Positions 32,988 to 41,315 of a DNA stretch of 64,000 nucleotides are shown piece by piece (the stretch's first letter is position 1; each line of letters starts with the position of its first letter). This DNA comes from DASRJW01 sp964567755 (GTDB lineage Bacteria; Krumholzibacteriota; Krumholzibacteriia; G020349025): the NCBI GenBank assembly GCA_964567755.1, contig CAZMNW010000058.1:1-64000 (forward strand), written 5' to 3'. A program made the position numbers and the translations under genes. The notes below the pieces were generated by a model, which did no database searches, had not been told where the DNA came from, and saw nothing but the letters and a program-made list of their open reading frames with translations.

Positions 32988-34262
32988 TCAGCGTTGTTGT
33001 TCGGGTCGCAGCTTCCAGTAAGTCGGAAACAGCGAGAACGCGTGCTCGACAGTGATCTGCGCTTGCTCGCGCTCGCCCAGTGCGCGCAATGCTTCGGCCA
33101 GCAAGACGAGCGCGGGCACGAAGTCGGGTTCCAAACGCAAGAGGCTGTCGAGCTGCTGGCGGGCGCGATCGGTCTGGCCGCTGCGCAGCAGGGCTTCGCC
33201 GAGGAGCAATTGCGGCAGTCCGGTGGCGGTGCGCGTGATGCGCACCGCATGCTCGAGGTCGTGCACGGCACGGTGCGCACGTTCTTCATCCAGGAAACCG
33301 AGGCCCGAAGAAACCATCAGCAGCTCGTGCCGGCCCGGGTGCTTCTCGTCGGCGCGGACGATATCGAGGATCTCACCCGCTTGCTCCAGGGCCTTCGGTG
33401 CGTACGGCCCTCGAACGCCGTGCATCAGCAGCTCCAAGGTGAAGTGATAGTAGGCTTCGAGGAGATCGCCCTCTTGGCGCAGCAAACGGCCGATGTTGGC
33501 GTGCAACCCCGGCTCGTAAGGGGCGCGGCGCAAGGCGCGCTGCATGGCCGCGATGCCGCCATTCACATCGCCGCGCGCGACCAGGGCCTCAGCATAATAT
33601 GAATCATCGCGCGCGCTGCCGACATCGGGATCGAGTTGCAGCGCGCGCGCATACTCGCCGCCAGCCTCCTCGACGCGCCCGGCGACGAAGAACACCTCCG
33701 CGCGCGCACGCGCAGCCTCGGCCCATTGCGGTGATTTTTCGCAGGCGCGCTCGAGCGCGGCGAGCGCCTCGTCGAAGCGTTGCGTGCGGTAGAAACCCAG
33801 GCCTTCCCAATAAGCGGGTGCGCCTTCGTCTTCGTCCGGGCGCGGCGTGGGATTCTTCTTGTCGGCCTTGCCCTTCGCGGCTTCCCGCGCCGATGTGATC
33901 GCGTCCCCGTAGCGTTGCATCCCGAGCTGTGCCGCAGCGAGATGCAAGCGCGGCCGGCGCCAGCGTGGCCACAAGGTGCAGGCCTTCTCTGCCATGCGCA
34001 GCGCGCGCGGGTAGTCGGATGCAGCGAGGGAAGAGCGCACGGAGCGTACGTATTCGTCGTAGGCGGGGTCGCGCTCGGCGGACGGGAGCTCCTGCAGGCG
34101 CTCGACGCTCAAGATGCGCAACGAGGGCGTCGACTCCGGGGTCGCACCCACGGCATCCCGGTTCTGTGCCTCGGCGAACTCGCCCGACCCGGGACCGGCG
34201 GTCGACCCCAGGAGGAGGAGCGCAAGCGTAAGAACGGGGAGTCGACCTTGGGGAATCCGCAT
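32988..34262 (-). CDS. Secreted TPR-repeat protein
   Basis: 424 aa. From ATG 34262 a signal peptide (LPVLTLALLLLGSTAGPGSG) leads to TPR units. These include DYPRALRMAEKACTLWPRW, QRFDEALAALERACEKSPQW, GRVEEAGGEYARALQLDPD, GDVNGGIAAMQRALRRAPYE, GQTDRARQQLDSLLRLEPDF and a final one near the C terminus. It is probably periplasmic. It lies 100 bp upstream of the kinase gene on the same strand and 47 bp after the dehydratase gene, so all four may be cotranscribed. It may organise envelope complexes. Confidence 0.8.
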   Translation of the reverse strand: MRIPQGRLPVLTLALLLLGSTAGPGSGEFAEAQNRDAVGATPESTPSLRILSVERLQELPSAERDPAYDEYVRSVRSSLAASDYPRALRMAEKACTLWPRWRRPRLHLAAAQLGMQRYGDAITSAREAAKGKADKKNPTPRPDEDEGAPAYWEGLGFYRTQRFDEALAALERACEKSPQWAEAARARAEVFFVAGRVEEAGGEYARALQLDPDVGSARDDSYYAEALVARGDVNGGIAAMQRALRRAPYEPGLHANIGRLLRQEGDLLEAYYHFTLELLMHGVRGPYAPKALEQAGEILDIVRADEKHPGRHELLMVSSGLGFLDEERAHRAVHDLEHAVRITRTATGLPQLLLGEALLRSGQTDRARQQLDSLLRLEPDFVPALVLLAEALRALGEREQAQITVEHAFSLFPTYWKLRPEQQR

Positions 34263-34309
34263 CCGGCAAAGATCGGCGCGGGCACGGTGCGCGTCAACTC
34301 CCGGGCGGA

Positions 34310-35263
34310 TCACTGATTGCCGAGCAGCGCCGGCAGCTCGCCGAGCTCGACGTTCCCACCCGAGAGCACGATGCCGATGTGGCCCTGCAGGCCCGTCTTG
34401 CCGCTCAGGACCGCGGCCAAGGCGCAAGCGCCCGAGGGCTCGACCAAGATCTTCATGCGCTCGAGCAACAGCCGCATGGCCTGGCGAATCTCGTCATCGG
34501 TCACGGTCACGATTGCATCGAGCAGCCGGCGATTGATCTCGAACGTGATCTCTCCGGGCTCGACGGCGCGAAGGCCATCGGCGATGGTCCGCGGCGCTGG
34601 AATGCGGACCGGCCGGCCGGCCTCGATCGACCGGCGAGTGTCGTCCGCATCCTCGGGCTCGACGCCCAAGAGGCGGATCGAGGGCCGGCGTGATCGCGCC
34701 AGAATGGCGCAGCCAGCGGCGAGCCCACCGCCACCGACGGGAACGACCAAAGCGTCCAAATCAGGCACGTCGTCCAAGAGCTCCAATGCCACCGTGCCCT
34801 GGCCGGCGATGATGTCTGGATCGTCGTAGGGGGGAACGAGCGCGAGACCTTGCTCGCGCGCCAGAGCTTCTGCATGCGCACGGCGGTCGGCCGAGGAGGT
34901 GCCGCATTCGATGATTTGGGCGCCATACCCGACCGTTGCGGCGCGCTTCGAGGCCACGATATCGGAAGGGACGACGATGGTGGCGCGAACCTGCAGCAGT
35001 GCGGCCGCGAGCGCCACTCCTTGCGCGTGATTGCCGGAGGAATAGGAGATGACCCCGCGGCGCCGAGAATCTTCCGGGAGCCGGGCGATCTTGTTGTAGG
35101 CGCCGCGAATCTTGAATGCGCCGGCGCGCTGCAGGTTTTCCGCCTTGAGGTAGAGCGATGCGCCCGCGAGCGCATCGAGGCTGCGCGACCGCAGCACCGG
35201 CGTGTGGTGCACGATCGCGACGAGACGTGCGGCGGCCTGCTCGATATCGATCGGAGTGATCAC
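34310..35263 (-). CDS. Threonine/serine dehydratase-like PLP enzyme
   Basis: 317 aa, the length of catabolic threonine ammonia-lyases and serine racemases. The PLP lysine is in AGAFKIRGAYNK, the substrate loop is SYSSGNHAQGVAL, and the phosphate-binding loop is VPVGGGGLAAG. The C-terminal ILVEPSGACALAAVL closes the core. There is no ACT regulatory domain, so it is not the biosynthetic IlvA form with feedback control. The start GTG 35263 faces the divergent TPR gene across 138 bp. Confidence 0.88.
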   Translation of the reverse strand: MITPIDIEQAAARLVAIVHHTPVLRSRSLDALAGASLYLKAENLQRAGAFKIRGAYNKIARLPEDSRRRGVISYSSGNHAQGVALAAALLQVRATIVVPSDIVASKRAATVGYGAQIIECGTSSADRRAHAEALAREQGLALVPPYDDPDIIAGQGTVALELLDDVPDLDALVVPVGGGGLAAGCAILARSRRPSIRLLGVEPEDADDTRRSIEAGRPVRIPAPRTIADGLRAVEPGEITFEINRRLLDAIVTVTDDEIRQAMRLLLERMKILVEPSGACALAAVLSGKTGLQGHIGIVLSGGNVELGELPALLGNQ

Positions 35264-35401
35264 GCGGGCATCCTACGGGGGGATCGGGGCATTGGGGAAG
35301 TCCCATGGACCCCGCGCGGACGGTCTCTTTTGTCTTGCGTCGGGAACCATCGGGCGGAATACTGGGCCCGTGGGTCCAGACGTGGGTGGAGGTGCGGTGG
35401 T

Positions 35402-36832
35402 TTGACCCTTCTCGGCAACCTCTTCGGCCAGCTCTTCGGCGATTCCGCTTCCGAGGTCGAGGCGCGCGGTGATCAATTCGCCAGCGTCAACAATTGGCGC
35501 CAGGCGCATGGCGAGTACGTGCGTGCGCTGCAGAAGACGTCGCGCAGCTCGCCGGCATTCCGCCGCCTCGAGGCCAAGCTCGATGAATCGCGCGTGCAGA
35601 GCTTCGATTCGCTCATCGAGGACATCCACTCGCGCATCGATGTGCGTGAGTTCACTTTCGCCGCCGAACAGATCGAAGCCGCGCGCGAGCTGGCAACGAG
35701 CACCGAGAACAAGGAGCGGCTCGAAGCGTGCGTCCAGCGCCTGCGCGGCGCCGGTCGTTACGAGCCGCGTCCGGCCGCGACCTTGGTGCCGCATGCACCC
35801 GGCGAAGAGCCGACCGCAGAACCGGCGCGACTGCGCAACGACGGGCGCAGACCGCGTCCAGCGGCCCGCACCGAGCCCAAGTCCAATGCCAAGGAAGCGA
35901 ACGAAAGTGCGTCTGCCGCGGCGCGCAGCGCCGATCTCGGGCGTCTGCTCGAAGCCGCGCGCGTCGCCGACCGCGACCCCAAACAGACGTTCATGCGCTT
36001 GCTCGATGGCATGCCCCTCGAGGACAAAGAGTCGCGCGCCGCGCTCGGGCCGCTCTACCAGGCGGCGGCGCTGGCGCTTGCAGCGGGAGATGTGGCAGGC
36101 GCGGCCGAATTGTTGGCGCGATTGCGCGCCGAACGGCCGGAATCCCGCATCGTGTTCTACGATCTCGGCGATGCGTTGCAGGCCACGGGTCGTCACGACG
36201 ATGCGGTGACGCTCTACATCCAGAGGCTCGATCTGTTCCCGGACGAATGGCAGACGTGGTACGACCTGTCGCAAGTCTTGTGGAATATCGGCGAGAACTC
36301 TCAGGCTCAGCAGGTGATCGATGCCGGGATCAAGCGCTGCCCGCGCAGCGGCCATCTCGTGGCCCAGTGCGGCGTGTTCTTGGTCAAATCGGGGCAAGTG
36401 CGGGAAGCGCTCGAAAAGTTCTATCTGGCGTTGCAGCTCGACGAGTTCGACGATGCCGGTCTCTATCACACCATCGCGACCTTGCACCAACAGCAGGGCG
36501 ACGAGGAGAAGGCCCGGCGCGGTTACTTGAAGGCGCTGGAGCTGCAGCCGCGCAGCATCGGCACGCAGCTCGACTACGCCGAGCTGCTGCTGAACACGCA
36601 AGATGGACGCGGCGCGCTCGCGATTCTCGAGACCGCGTTCCGGACCTTGCGTGCCGGCGGCGCGAAGCGTGTGTATCGCGCCTATGCATCCTATCTTTCG
36701 TCCCGTGCCCACCTCATGCTCGGGGAACGGGAGATGGCGCTCTTGGCTGTGAGCCGGGCTCTGGAAGACAACGACCAGACCTGGATGACGCCGGCGCTCC
36801 AGGCGCAGCGCCTCGCGGTGCTGAGCGTGTGA
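35402..36832 (+). CDS. Cytoplasmic TPR-repeat protein
   Basis: 476 aa. I take TTG 35402 as the start: GGAGG lies nine bases upstream and the protein-like sequence (LTLLGNLFGQLFGDSASEVE) begins there. An N-terminal helical region to about residue 120 is followed by an Ala/Arg/Pro-rich linker. TPR units then follow: GDVAGAAELLARLRAERPE, GRHDDAVTLYIQRLDLFPD, GENSQAQQVIDAGIKRCPR, GQVREALEKFYLALQLDEF and GDEEKARRGYLKALELQPR. Its end is close to the hydrolase-fold gene, with a possible GTGTGA overlap. Confidence 0.78.
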   Translation: MTLLGNLFGQLFGDSASEVEARGDQFASVNNWRQAHGEYVRALQKTSRSSPAFRRLEAKLDESRVQSFDSLIEDIHSRIDVREFTFAAEQIEAARELATSTENKERLEACVQRLRGAGRYEPRPAATLVPHAPGEEPTAEPARLRNDGRRPRPAARTEPKSNAKEANESASAAARSADLGRLLEAARVADRDPKQTFMRLLDGMPLEDKESRAALGPLYQAAALALAAGDVAGAAELLARLRAERPESRIVFYDLGDALQATGRHDDAVTLYIQRLDLFPDEWQTWYDLSQVLWNIGENSQAQQVIDAGIKRCPRSGHLVAQCGVFLVKSGQVREALEKFYLALQLDEFDDAGLYHTIATLHQQQGDEEKARRGYLKALELQPRSIGTQLDYAELLLNTQDGRGALAILETAFRTLRAGGAKRVYRAYASYLSSRAHLMLGEREMALLAVSRALEDNDQTWMTPALQAQRLAVLSV

Positions 36833-36870
36833 GCTTGCCCGCGGCAGGCATCCCGTCTACAATCCCCGAT

Positions 36871-37731
36871 GTGAATCAAGAACCCGCCGAGGAATCCTCC
36901 CAGCCACGTCGTCCCGAATACGACAACGAGGTCGCGCACACCATCTGGGAGCTCGAGCGCGGCGTGCGCCGGGGCTACGGTGGCGAGGCCACGCGTCTCG
37001 CCCTGCTCCAGGCCCACGTCGAGCAGATGCGCCTCCTCGAGGCGCGTCTCGACATCCCGGAAGCGGGGCGGAGCTTTCTCCTGCTACAGGACAAGAGCGC
37101 GCCCAGCGTGCTGATGCTTCCAGGCGAAGGGCAGAACTGCGCCGGTCTGCACGCATTGGGTTCGCGTTTGCATCGCGCCGGGTTTGGCGTGCTGGCGAGC
37201 TCGCTCGCCTATCGCAGCCTCGAGCGGCCCGGGCTGAGCCCGTTCTACTGGCAAACGTGCCTCGACGAAGCCGAGAATCGCTACGACATGCTCAACCATT
37301 ACGCGACGCGGATCGCGGTGGTGGGTGTCGGTCTCGGTGCCGCGATCGCGCTGCACCTGGCGACGCGCAAGCGCTTGAACGCCGTGGTGACGTTGTTCCC
37401 GGTGCTGGATGCGCGGCTCGGCGCCACAGACCGTTTGCGCACGATGATGCGGAATGTCGCGCCGCGTCTGTTCAAATCCCCCCCCCAGTGGACGATGCAG
37501 CGGCGGCTCGCCACCGAAGGCGTACACAAGGCAACAAGCCAGTTCGGCGCTCCCATCCTCGTGCTCACCGAGGAACACAACCAGCAGGGTGACGCCGGCC
37601 GCAGCCTGCGTTTCATCAAGCAGCTCACCGAACGCGGCGGGGCGCAGTTGCAGGTCGTGCCGGCGGGCGTGACTGAAGCGCTCCCCGACGCCGCCATCGA
37701 CACGCTGCTCGCCTTTCTCAAGCAACGCTGA
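36871..37731 (+). CDS. Alpha/beta-hydrolase-fold protein lacking the nucleophile
   Basis: 286 aa from GTG 36871; GTG 36829, overlapping the TPR stop, is also in frame. The hydrolase pattern is visible: SVLMLPGEGQNCAGLHALGS (oxyanion strand and loop), FGVLASSLAYR, then IAVVGVGLGAAIALHLATR at the nucleophile elbow. There the expected G-x-S-x-G reads G-V-G-L-G, so Ser is replaced by Gly. A late LTEEHNQQGDAG and VVPAGVTEALPD occupy the acid and His positions without an obvious His. It is probably a pseudo-enzyme or binding protein paired with the TPR protein. Confidence 0.65.
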   Translation: MNQEPAEESSQPRRPEYDNEVAHTIWELERGVRRGYGGEATRLALLQAHVEQMRLLEARLDIPEAGRSFLLLQDKSAPSVLMLPGEGQNCAGLHALGSRLHRAGFGVLASSLAYRSLERPGLSPFYWQTCLDEAENRYDMLNHYATRIAVVGVGLGAAIALHLATRKRLNAVVTLFPVLDARLGATDRLRTMMRNVAPRLFKSPPQWTMQRRLATEGVHKATSQFGAPILVLTEEHNQQGDAGRSLRFIKQLTERGGAQLQVVPAGVTEALPDAAIDTLLAFLKQR

Positions 37732-37771
37732 TGCGCAGTCGCAGGGCCAGCGCTGCTTCGCGCTGTCGCGA

Positions 37772-38533
37772 TCACTGTTCCGGCAATTTGAAGTGGAATT
37801 CGGGGTCGAGCTGACGCAGGGCGGTGGCCATGCGCTCCAGCTGCTCGCGATGTGCCGGCGTCGGGTCGCGCCGCCAGGCGGCATACGCGTCCAAGAAGAC
37901 ATCGCGCTGCTGCGCGAGATCCATCCCCAGGACACCGCGTTCGAGATGGAATAGATCCCCGGTGCTCAAATGATCGATCAAGTTCAAGTACTCTCCACGC
38001 AAGTGCATCAACAGCCGCAGGTAGCGCTCGAAGCCGAAGGCGAGCTTGCCCAGCACACCGGTGATCGCACTCGACCGCCCGTGCAGGCAGCGGCTGTAGG
38101 TGAAGGCGTAGTCGTAGTAGGCGCGGCCGCGGCCGACCAGCGTTTCGTCGTCGAGCCGTCGTGGCAACGTCGAGGGTCGTACCCCGCCGGGATTGTGGAA
38201 CACGCCCATCATCATCAGGATGTGATCCGCATTGGCCTTGTACACCGTGTAGCGGAAGCGGGTGTTGGTGGACGTCTGCACGTGTTCGAAGACCGAGGAG
38301 TCGTAGGGCGAAACATACTCGTGCATGCGCAAGTGGTACTGAGGCCGGAGATATTCGTTCAAGAGATGGGCGAGATAGATGTTGACGTCGTCTTCCGGAC
38401 GTTCCTCGTCGGACATGCCGGTTTGCACGCGGCTCGACAGCAGCCCATGCACCATGAAGGAAATGCTGGGTGTGGACTCGCCCGCGGCGCCATCACGCTC
38501 CACGGGAACGAACCATTCGTTGTCATCCGACAT
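37772..38533 (-). CDS. Uncharacterised conserved-looking protein
   Basis: 253 aa. ATG 38533 has GGAGG eight bases upstream. No family is recognised. The sequence is mixed alpha/beta with SISFMVHGLLSSRVQTGMSD, a segment rich in aromatic residues (YDYAFTYSRCLHGRSS) and a helical C-terminal half (LAFGFERYLRLLMHLRGEYL) ending FHFKLPEQ. There is no signal peptide or membrane segment. Good codon use and a good ribosome site make it a real gene. It is convergent with the hydrolase gene and divergent from the nitrilase gene by 80 bp. Confidence 0.65.
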   Translation of the reverse strand: MSDDNEWFVPVERDGAAGESTPSISFMVHGLLSSRVQTGMSDEERPEDDVNIYLAHLLNEYLRPQYHLRMHEYVSPYDSSVFEHVQTSTNTRFRYTVYKANADHILMMMGVFHNPGGVRPSTLPRRLDDETLVGRGRAYYDYAFTYSRCLHGRSSAITGVLGKLAFGFERYLRLLMHLRGEYLNLIDHLSTGDLFHLERGVLGMDLAQQRDVFLDAYAAWRRDPTPAHREQLERMATALRQLDPEFHFKLPEQ

Positions 38534-38613
38534 TGTCACGACCTCCGAGGCTGTGACTTGCACGATGAGGCTGCAAGTGATATGCCATGGCCGGACGGCG
38601 GCAAAGGAGAGGC

Positions 38614-39399
38614 ATGCGCATCGGGTTCCTGCAAATGCAGCCGCGCTTCGGCGCCATCGACGCCAACCTGCAGGCCATCGAGACCGCGCTCGCCACTGTG
38701 CGGGACGCAACCATCGTTCTGCCGGAGCTGTGCACGACAGGCTACGTGTTCGCGTCGCGGCGCGAGACCCGCGCGCTCGCCGAACCGGCAGCCGGCCCGT
38801 CGGTGCAGCGACTGCGCCGGTTGGCGCGCGCCAATCGGCTGGTGCTGTGCGCCGGCATGGCCGAGAAGGATGGCGTCCGGGTTTACAACAGCGCGGTGAC
38901 CATTCTGCCCTCGGGACGCGCGCACGTATACCGCAAGACTCATTTGTTCGATCGCGAGAAGCTGGTATTCGATCGCGCTGCACCGCACATCGCGCCGTTC
39001 CGCGCCGGCACGCGGGTCGGGGTCATGATCTGCTTCGACTGGGTGTTCCCGGAGGTGTGCCGGAGCTTGGCATTGGCGGGTGCCCGCGTGATTCTGCATC
39101 CATCGAACCTCGTGTTGCCGTACTGCCAGGCGGCGATGGTCACGCGCGCCGTGGAGAACCGCGTCTTCACCGTGACGTGCAACCGCGTCGGCACGGAAGA
39201 GCGCGCGGGGGTGAAGCTGCGCTTCACGGGTCAGAGCCGCATCGTCGACCCCAAGGGTCGTGTCCTGGCGCAGGCGGGGGAGGAGGAGGTGTCCCTGCAG
39301 ATCGTGGACATCGATCCAGCACAGGCGGCGGACAAGCGCATCACCTCGCGCAATGATCTCTTCCGGGACCGCCGGCCGCGGGCGTACAGGCTGGGTTGA
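38614..39399 (+). CDS. Carbon-nitrogen hydrolase (nitrilase superfamily, omega-amidase-like)
   Basis: 261 aa. The Glu-Lys-Cys triad is complete: IVLPELCTTGY, YRKTHLFDRE and VMICFDWVFPEV. Neighbouring motifs LHPSNLVLP and CNRVGTEER fit the superfamily's small-amidase branch. ATG 38614 follows AGGAGAGGC. These enzymes hydrolyse amides or nitriles such as alpha-keto acid amides or deaminated glutathione. The substrate here is not evident and the gene is alone in its orientation unit. The 290 bp after it hold no gene. Confidence 0.88.
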   Translation: MRIGFLQMQPRFGAIDANLQAIETALATVRDATIVLPELCTTGYVFASRRETRALAEPAAGPSVQRLRRLARANRLVLCAGMAEKDGVRVYNSAVTILPSGRAHVYRKTHLFDREKLVFDRAAPHIAPFRAGTRVGVMICFDWVFPEVCRSLALAGARVILHPSNLVLPYCQAAMVTRAVENRVFTVTCNRVGTEERAGVKLRFTGQSRIVDPKGRVLAQAGEEEVSLQIVDIDPAQAADKRITSRNDLFRDRRPRAYRLG

Positions 39400-39689
39400 A
39401 ACGGCCGTATCGTCTCCGGACTTCTTCGTTCCCAACATAAGAAGATCGGCCTGGAGCGGCAAGGTGCCATACAGGCATCCGCCCGCCTGGAACGTCCGCA
39501 TCCGTGTTGCGGTGCGATGGCACTCTGAAGCGCATTCTGCCGCGTGATTCCTCGCGAGGGGCGATTGTCTCCCTGGCACATCGCTTGCGTCCTTCAGCCT
39601 TCGCCAAGTCATTCCGTGCCCTTCGCAGGGTGTGATCGCTCCACGTTGCAGGCGGCCTTCGGGTCGTCACGGATCGGCAGGTGTATGTG

Positions 39690-41315
39690 ATGGGCGAAGC
39701 GCGCGAACGCAAATCGAAGTCTCCGCACACGACGGCGTTGATGGCCTCGTTCTCCGTTCTGCTCACGGGCTCGGCCGTGGGCACATACTTCGTGCAATTG
39801 CGCGGCGAAGGTTGGCACGCCATGCTCTCCAGCAACTTCGGTCCGGAACTGGTGATCGTGTGCGGTGCCATGGCCGCGCTCGCCGTCGTCGTGCACCTGA
39901 GTGTGGCGCGCGCGCTCGGCGTGGCACAGAGCGCCGAGAGCCCGCGCATCATGCTGCGGCGTGCGCTCGAAGTCCTCGATACACCGGCATTCGATGGGAC
40001 AGGGCTCGAGGACCTGCCAGACGAAGTGCGCGATCTTGTCGAGACATTCGCCGCACAAAAGTCACGCGAGCAGCAGGTCGAGCGTGAGCTGCAGGCCATG
40101 CATCGCAGCACACGCGAGCTGGTGCAGCGTTTGGAACAAAGCGGCGTCAAGCTGGAAGCGCTGACCGCCGAGCCGAACGACGAGCTCGCCATGCGCGTCG
40201 CGCGGGCGTGGAATCCTCTCATCGAGCAGGTGCGCCAGTCGCGTGAACCGGGGCGTGCGCGGTCGGCTGCGGCGCCGTTGCCGCCAACAGTTCTCTTCGC
40301 TAGCGAGCACTTCGACCTAGATGCGCGCGTTCCGGAAGCACCGGCCGACGTCGCGCGACGACTCGGGGAGCTCGAGACCAACTTGTCGATGCTCTGGAAC
40401 GAGATGCGTGGCTTGCAGACGATCGTTCCCGAACCATTGGCGGCTGTGACGCCGGTTGCAGTTACGCTTTCGCCAGCATCGCAGGTGCCGGTCGCGCCAC
40501 CGCTGCCGGCGGCGCTGCAGCAGATGTCGGATTCGCCGCCAATGCCGACTGCGCCATCGATGCCGATGCCGCCGCAGATGCACGCTCCGCATACCGCTCC
40601 GGCACTGGTGACATTGCCCGAGACGCGGACGTTCGAAGCGCTGCAGGAAGTCAGTACTTTTGCGGCGATGCCGGAGATGTTGGCCGAGCCCGAGGCCATC
40701 GTGTCGCCGTGGTCAACGTCCGCAAGCAGAGCGCCGGCGGTCGAGCCTCTCGAGTCGGCCTCCCCATCCCAAGATATTCGCTGGGCGACCTCCGAGGTGC
40801 TGCAGCCCGACCGCTCCACCAAAGCCAGCGTCTCGGGATACTTCGAGTGGACCGGCCAGTCGACGCAACTGGGATCCTGGAAGCTACGCGACGAAGCTCC
40901 GGAGGAGTTGCGGCGCGGCGCCGAGTTGAAGGCGGAGGCGGACGCCGCTCTGCCGCCCGCGTTCGTGGACGACACGTATCCGCAGCTTCCCCCACGCACG
41001 GGGAAAGCGCCGGGGACGGCGATGCCGGCGCCTCCGGGTGCGCCGACCTCTGCGGTTGGGATGAAGGCAGCGCCTGCAAGTCCGGCAGCTGCTGGATCGT
41101 CGAGCCCGAGCTTCGAATCACACTTCCCGCATTTCGTCGGCAAGACGGTGCAGCAGTTGGATGGTCGCGTCGAGGTGAGCTTCGAAGGCACGCCACGGCA
41201 GCGTCCCGAGACACGGCGCACCGACGGCTCGGCGCGGCCTCCCGGTCTCGAGGCAAAAGGTGCGCCGCCGGTATTCGACCTCCGCACCCTCGGCGCATTG
41301 GAGATCGACGAGTGA
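39690..41315 (+). CDS. Membrane-anchored coiled-coil protein heading a signalling cluster
   Basis: 541 aa; ATG 39690, or GTG 39681. Two membrane helices lie near residues 17-36 (ASFSVLLTGSAVGTYFVQL) and 48-70 (ELVIVCGAMAALAVVVHL). A long heptad-rich segment follows (AAQKSREQQVERELQAMHRS). The rest is disordered, with a Pro/Met-rich stretch near 270-300. No HAMP or methyl-accepting signalling tip was recognised. Its TGA overlaps the GTG of the CheA-like gene (GTGA), so it may be the membrane receptor or scaffold for that protein. Confidence 0.7.
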   Translation: MGEARERKSKSPHTTALMASFSVLLTGSAVGTYFVQLRGEGWHAMLSSNFGPELVIVCGAMAALAVVVHLSVARALGVAQSAESPRIMLRRALEVLDTPAFDGTGLEDLPDEVRDLVETFAAQKSREQQVERELQAMHRSTRELVQRLEQSGVKLEALTAEPNDELAMRVARAWNPLIEQVRQSREPGRARSAAAPLPPTVLFASEHFDLDARVPEAPADVARRLGELETNLSMLWNEMRGLQTIVPEPLAAVTPVAVTLSPASQVPVAPPLPAALQQMSDSPPMPTAPSMPMPPQMHAPHTAPALVTLPETRTFEALQEVSTFAAMPEMLAEPEAIVSPWSTSASRAPAVEPLESASPSQDIRWATSEVLQPDRSTKASVSGYFEWTGQSTQLGSWKLRDEAPEELRRGAELKAEADAALPPAFVDDTYPQLPPRTGKAPGTAMPAPPGAPTSAVGMKAAPASPAAAGSSSPSFESHFPHFVGKTVQQLDGRVEVSFEGTPRQRPETRRTDGSARPPGLEAKGAPPVFDLRTLGALEIDE

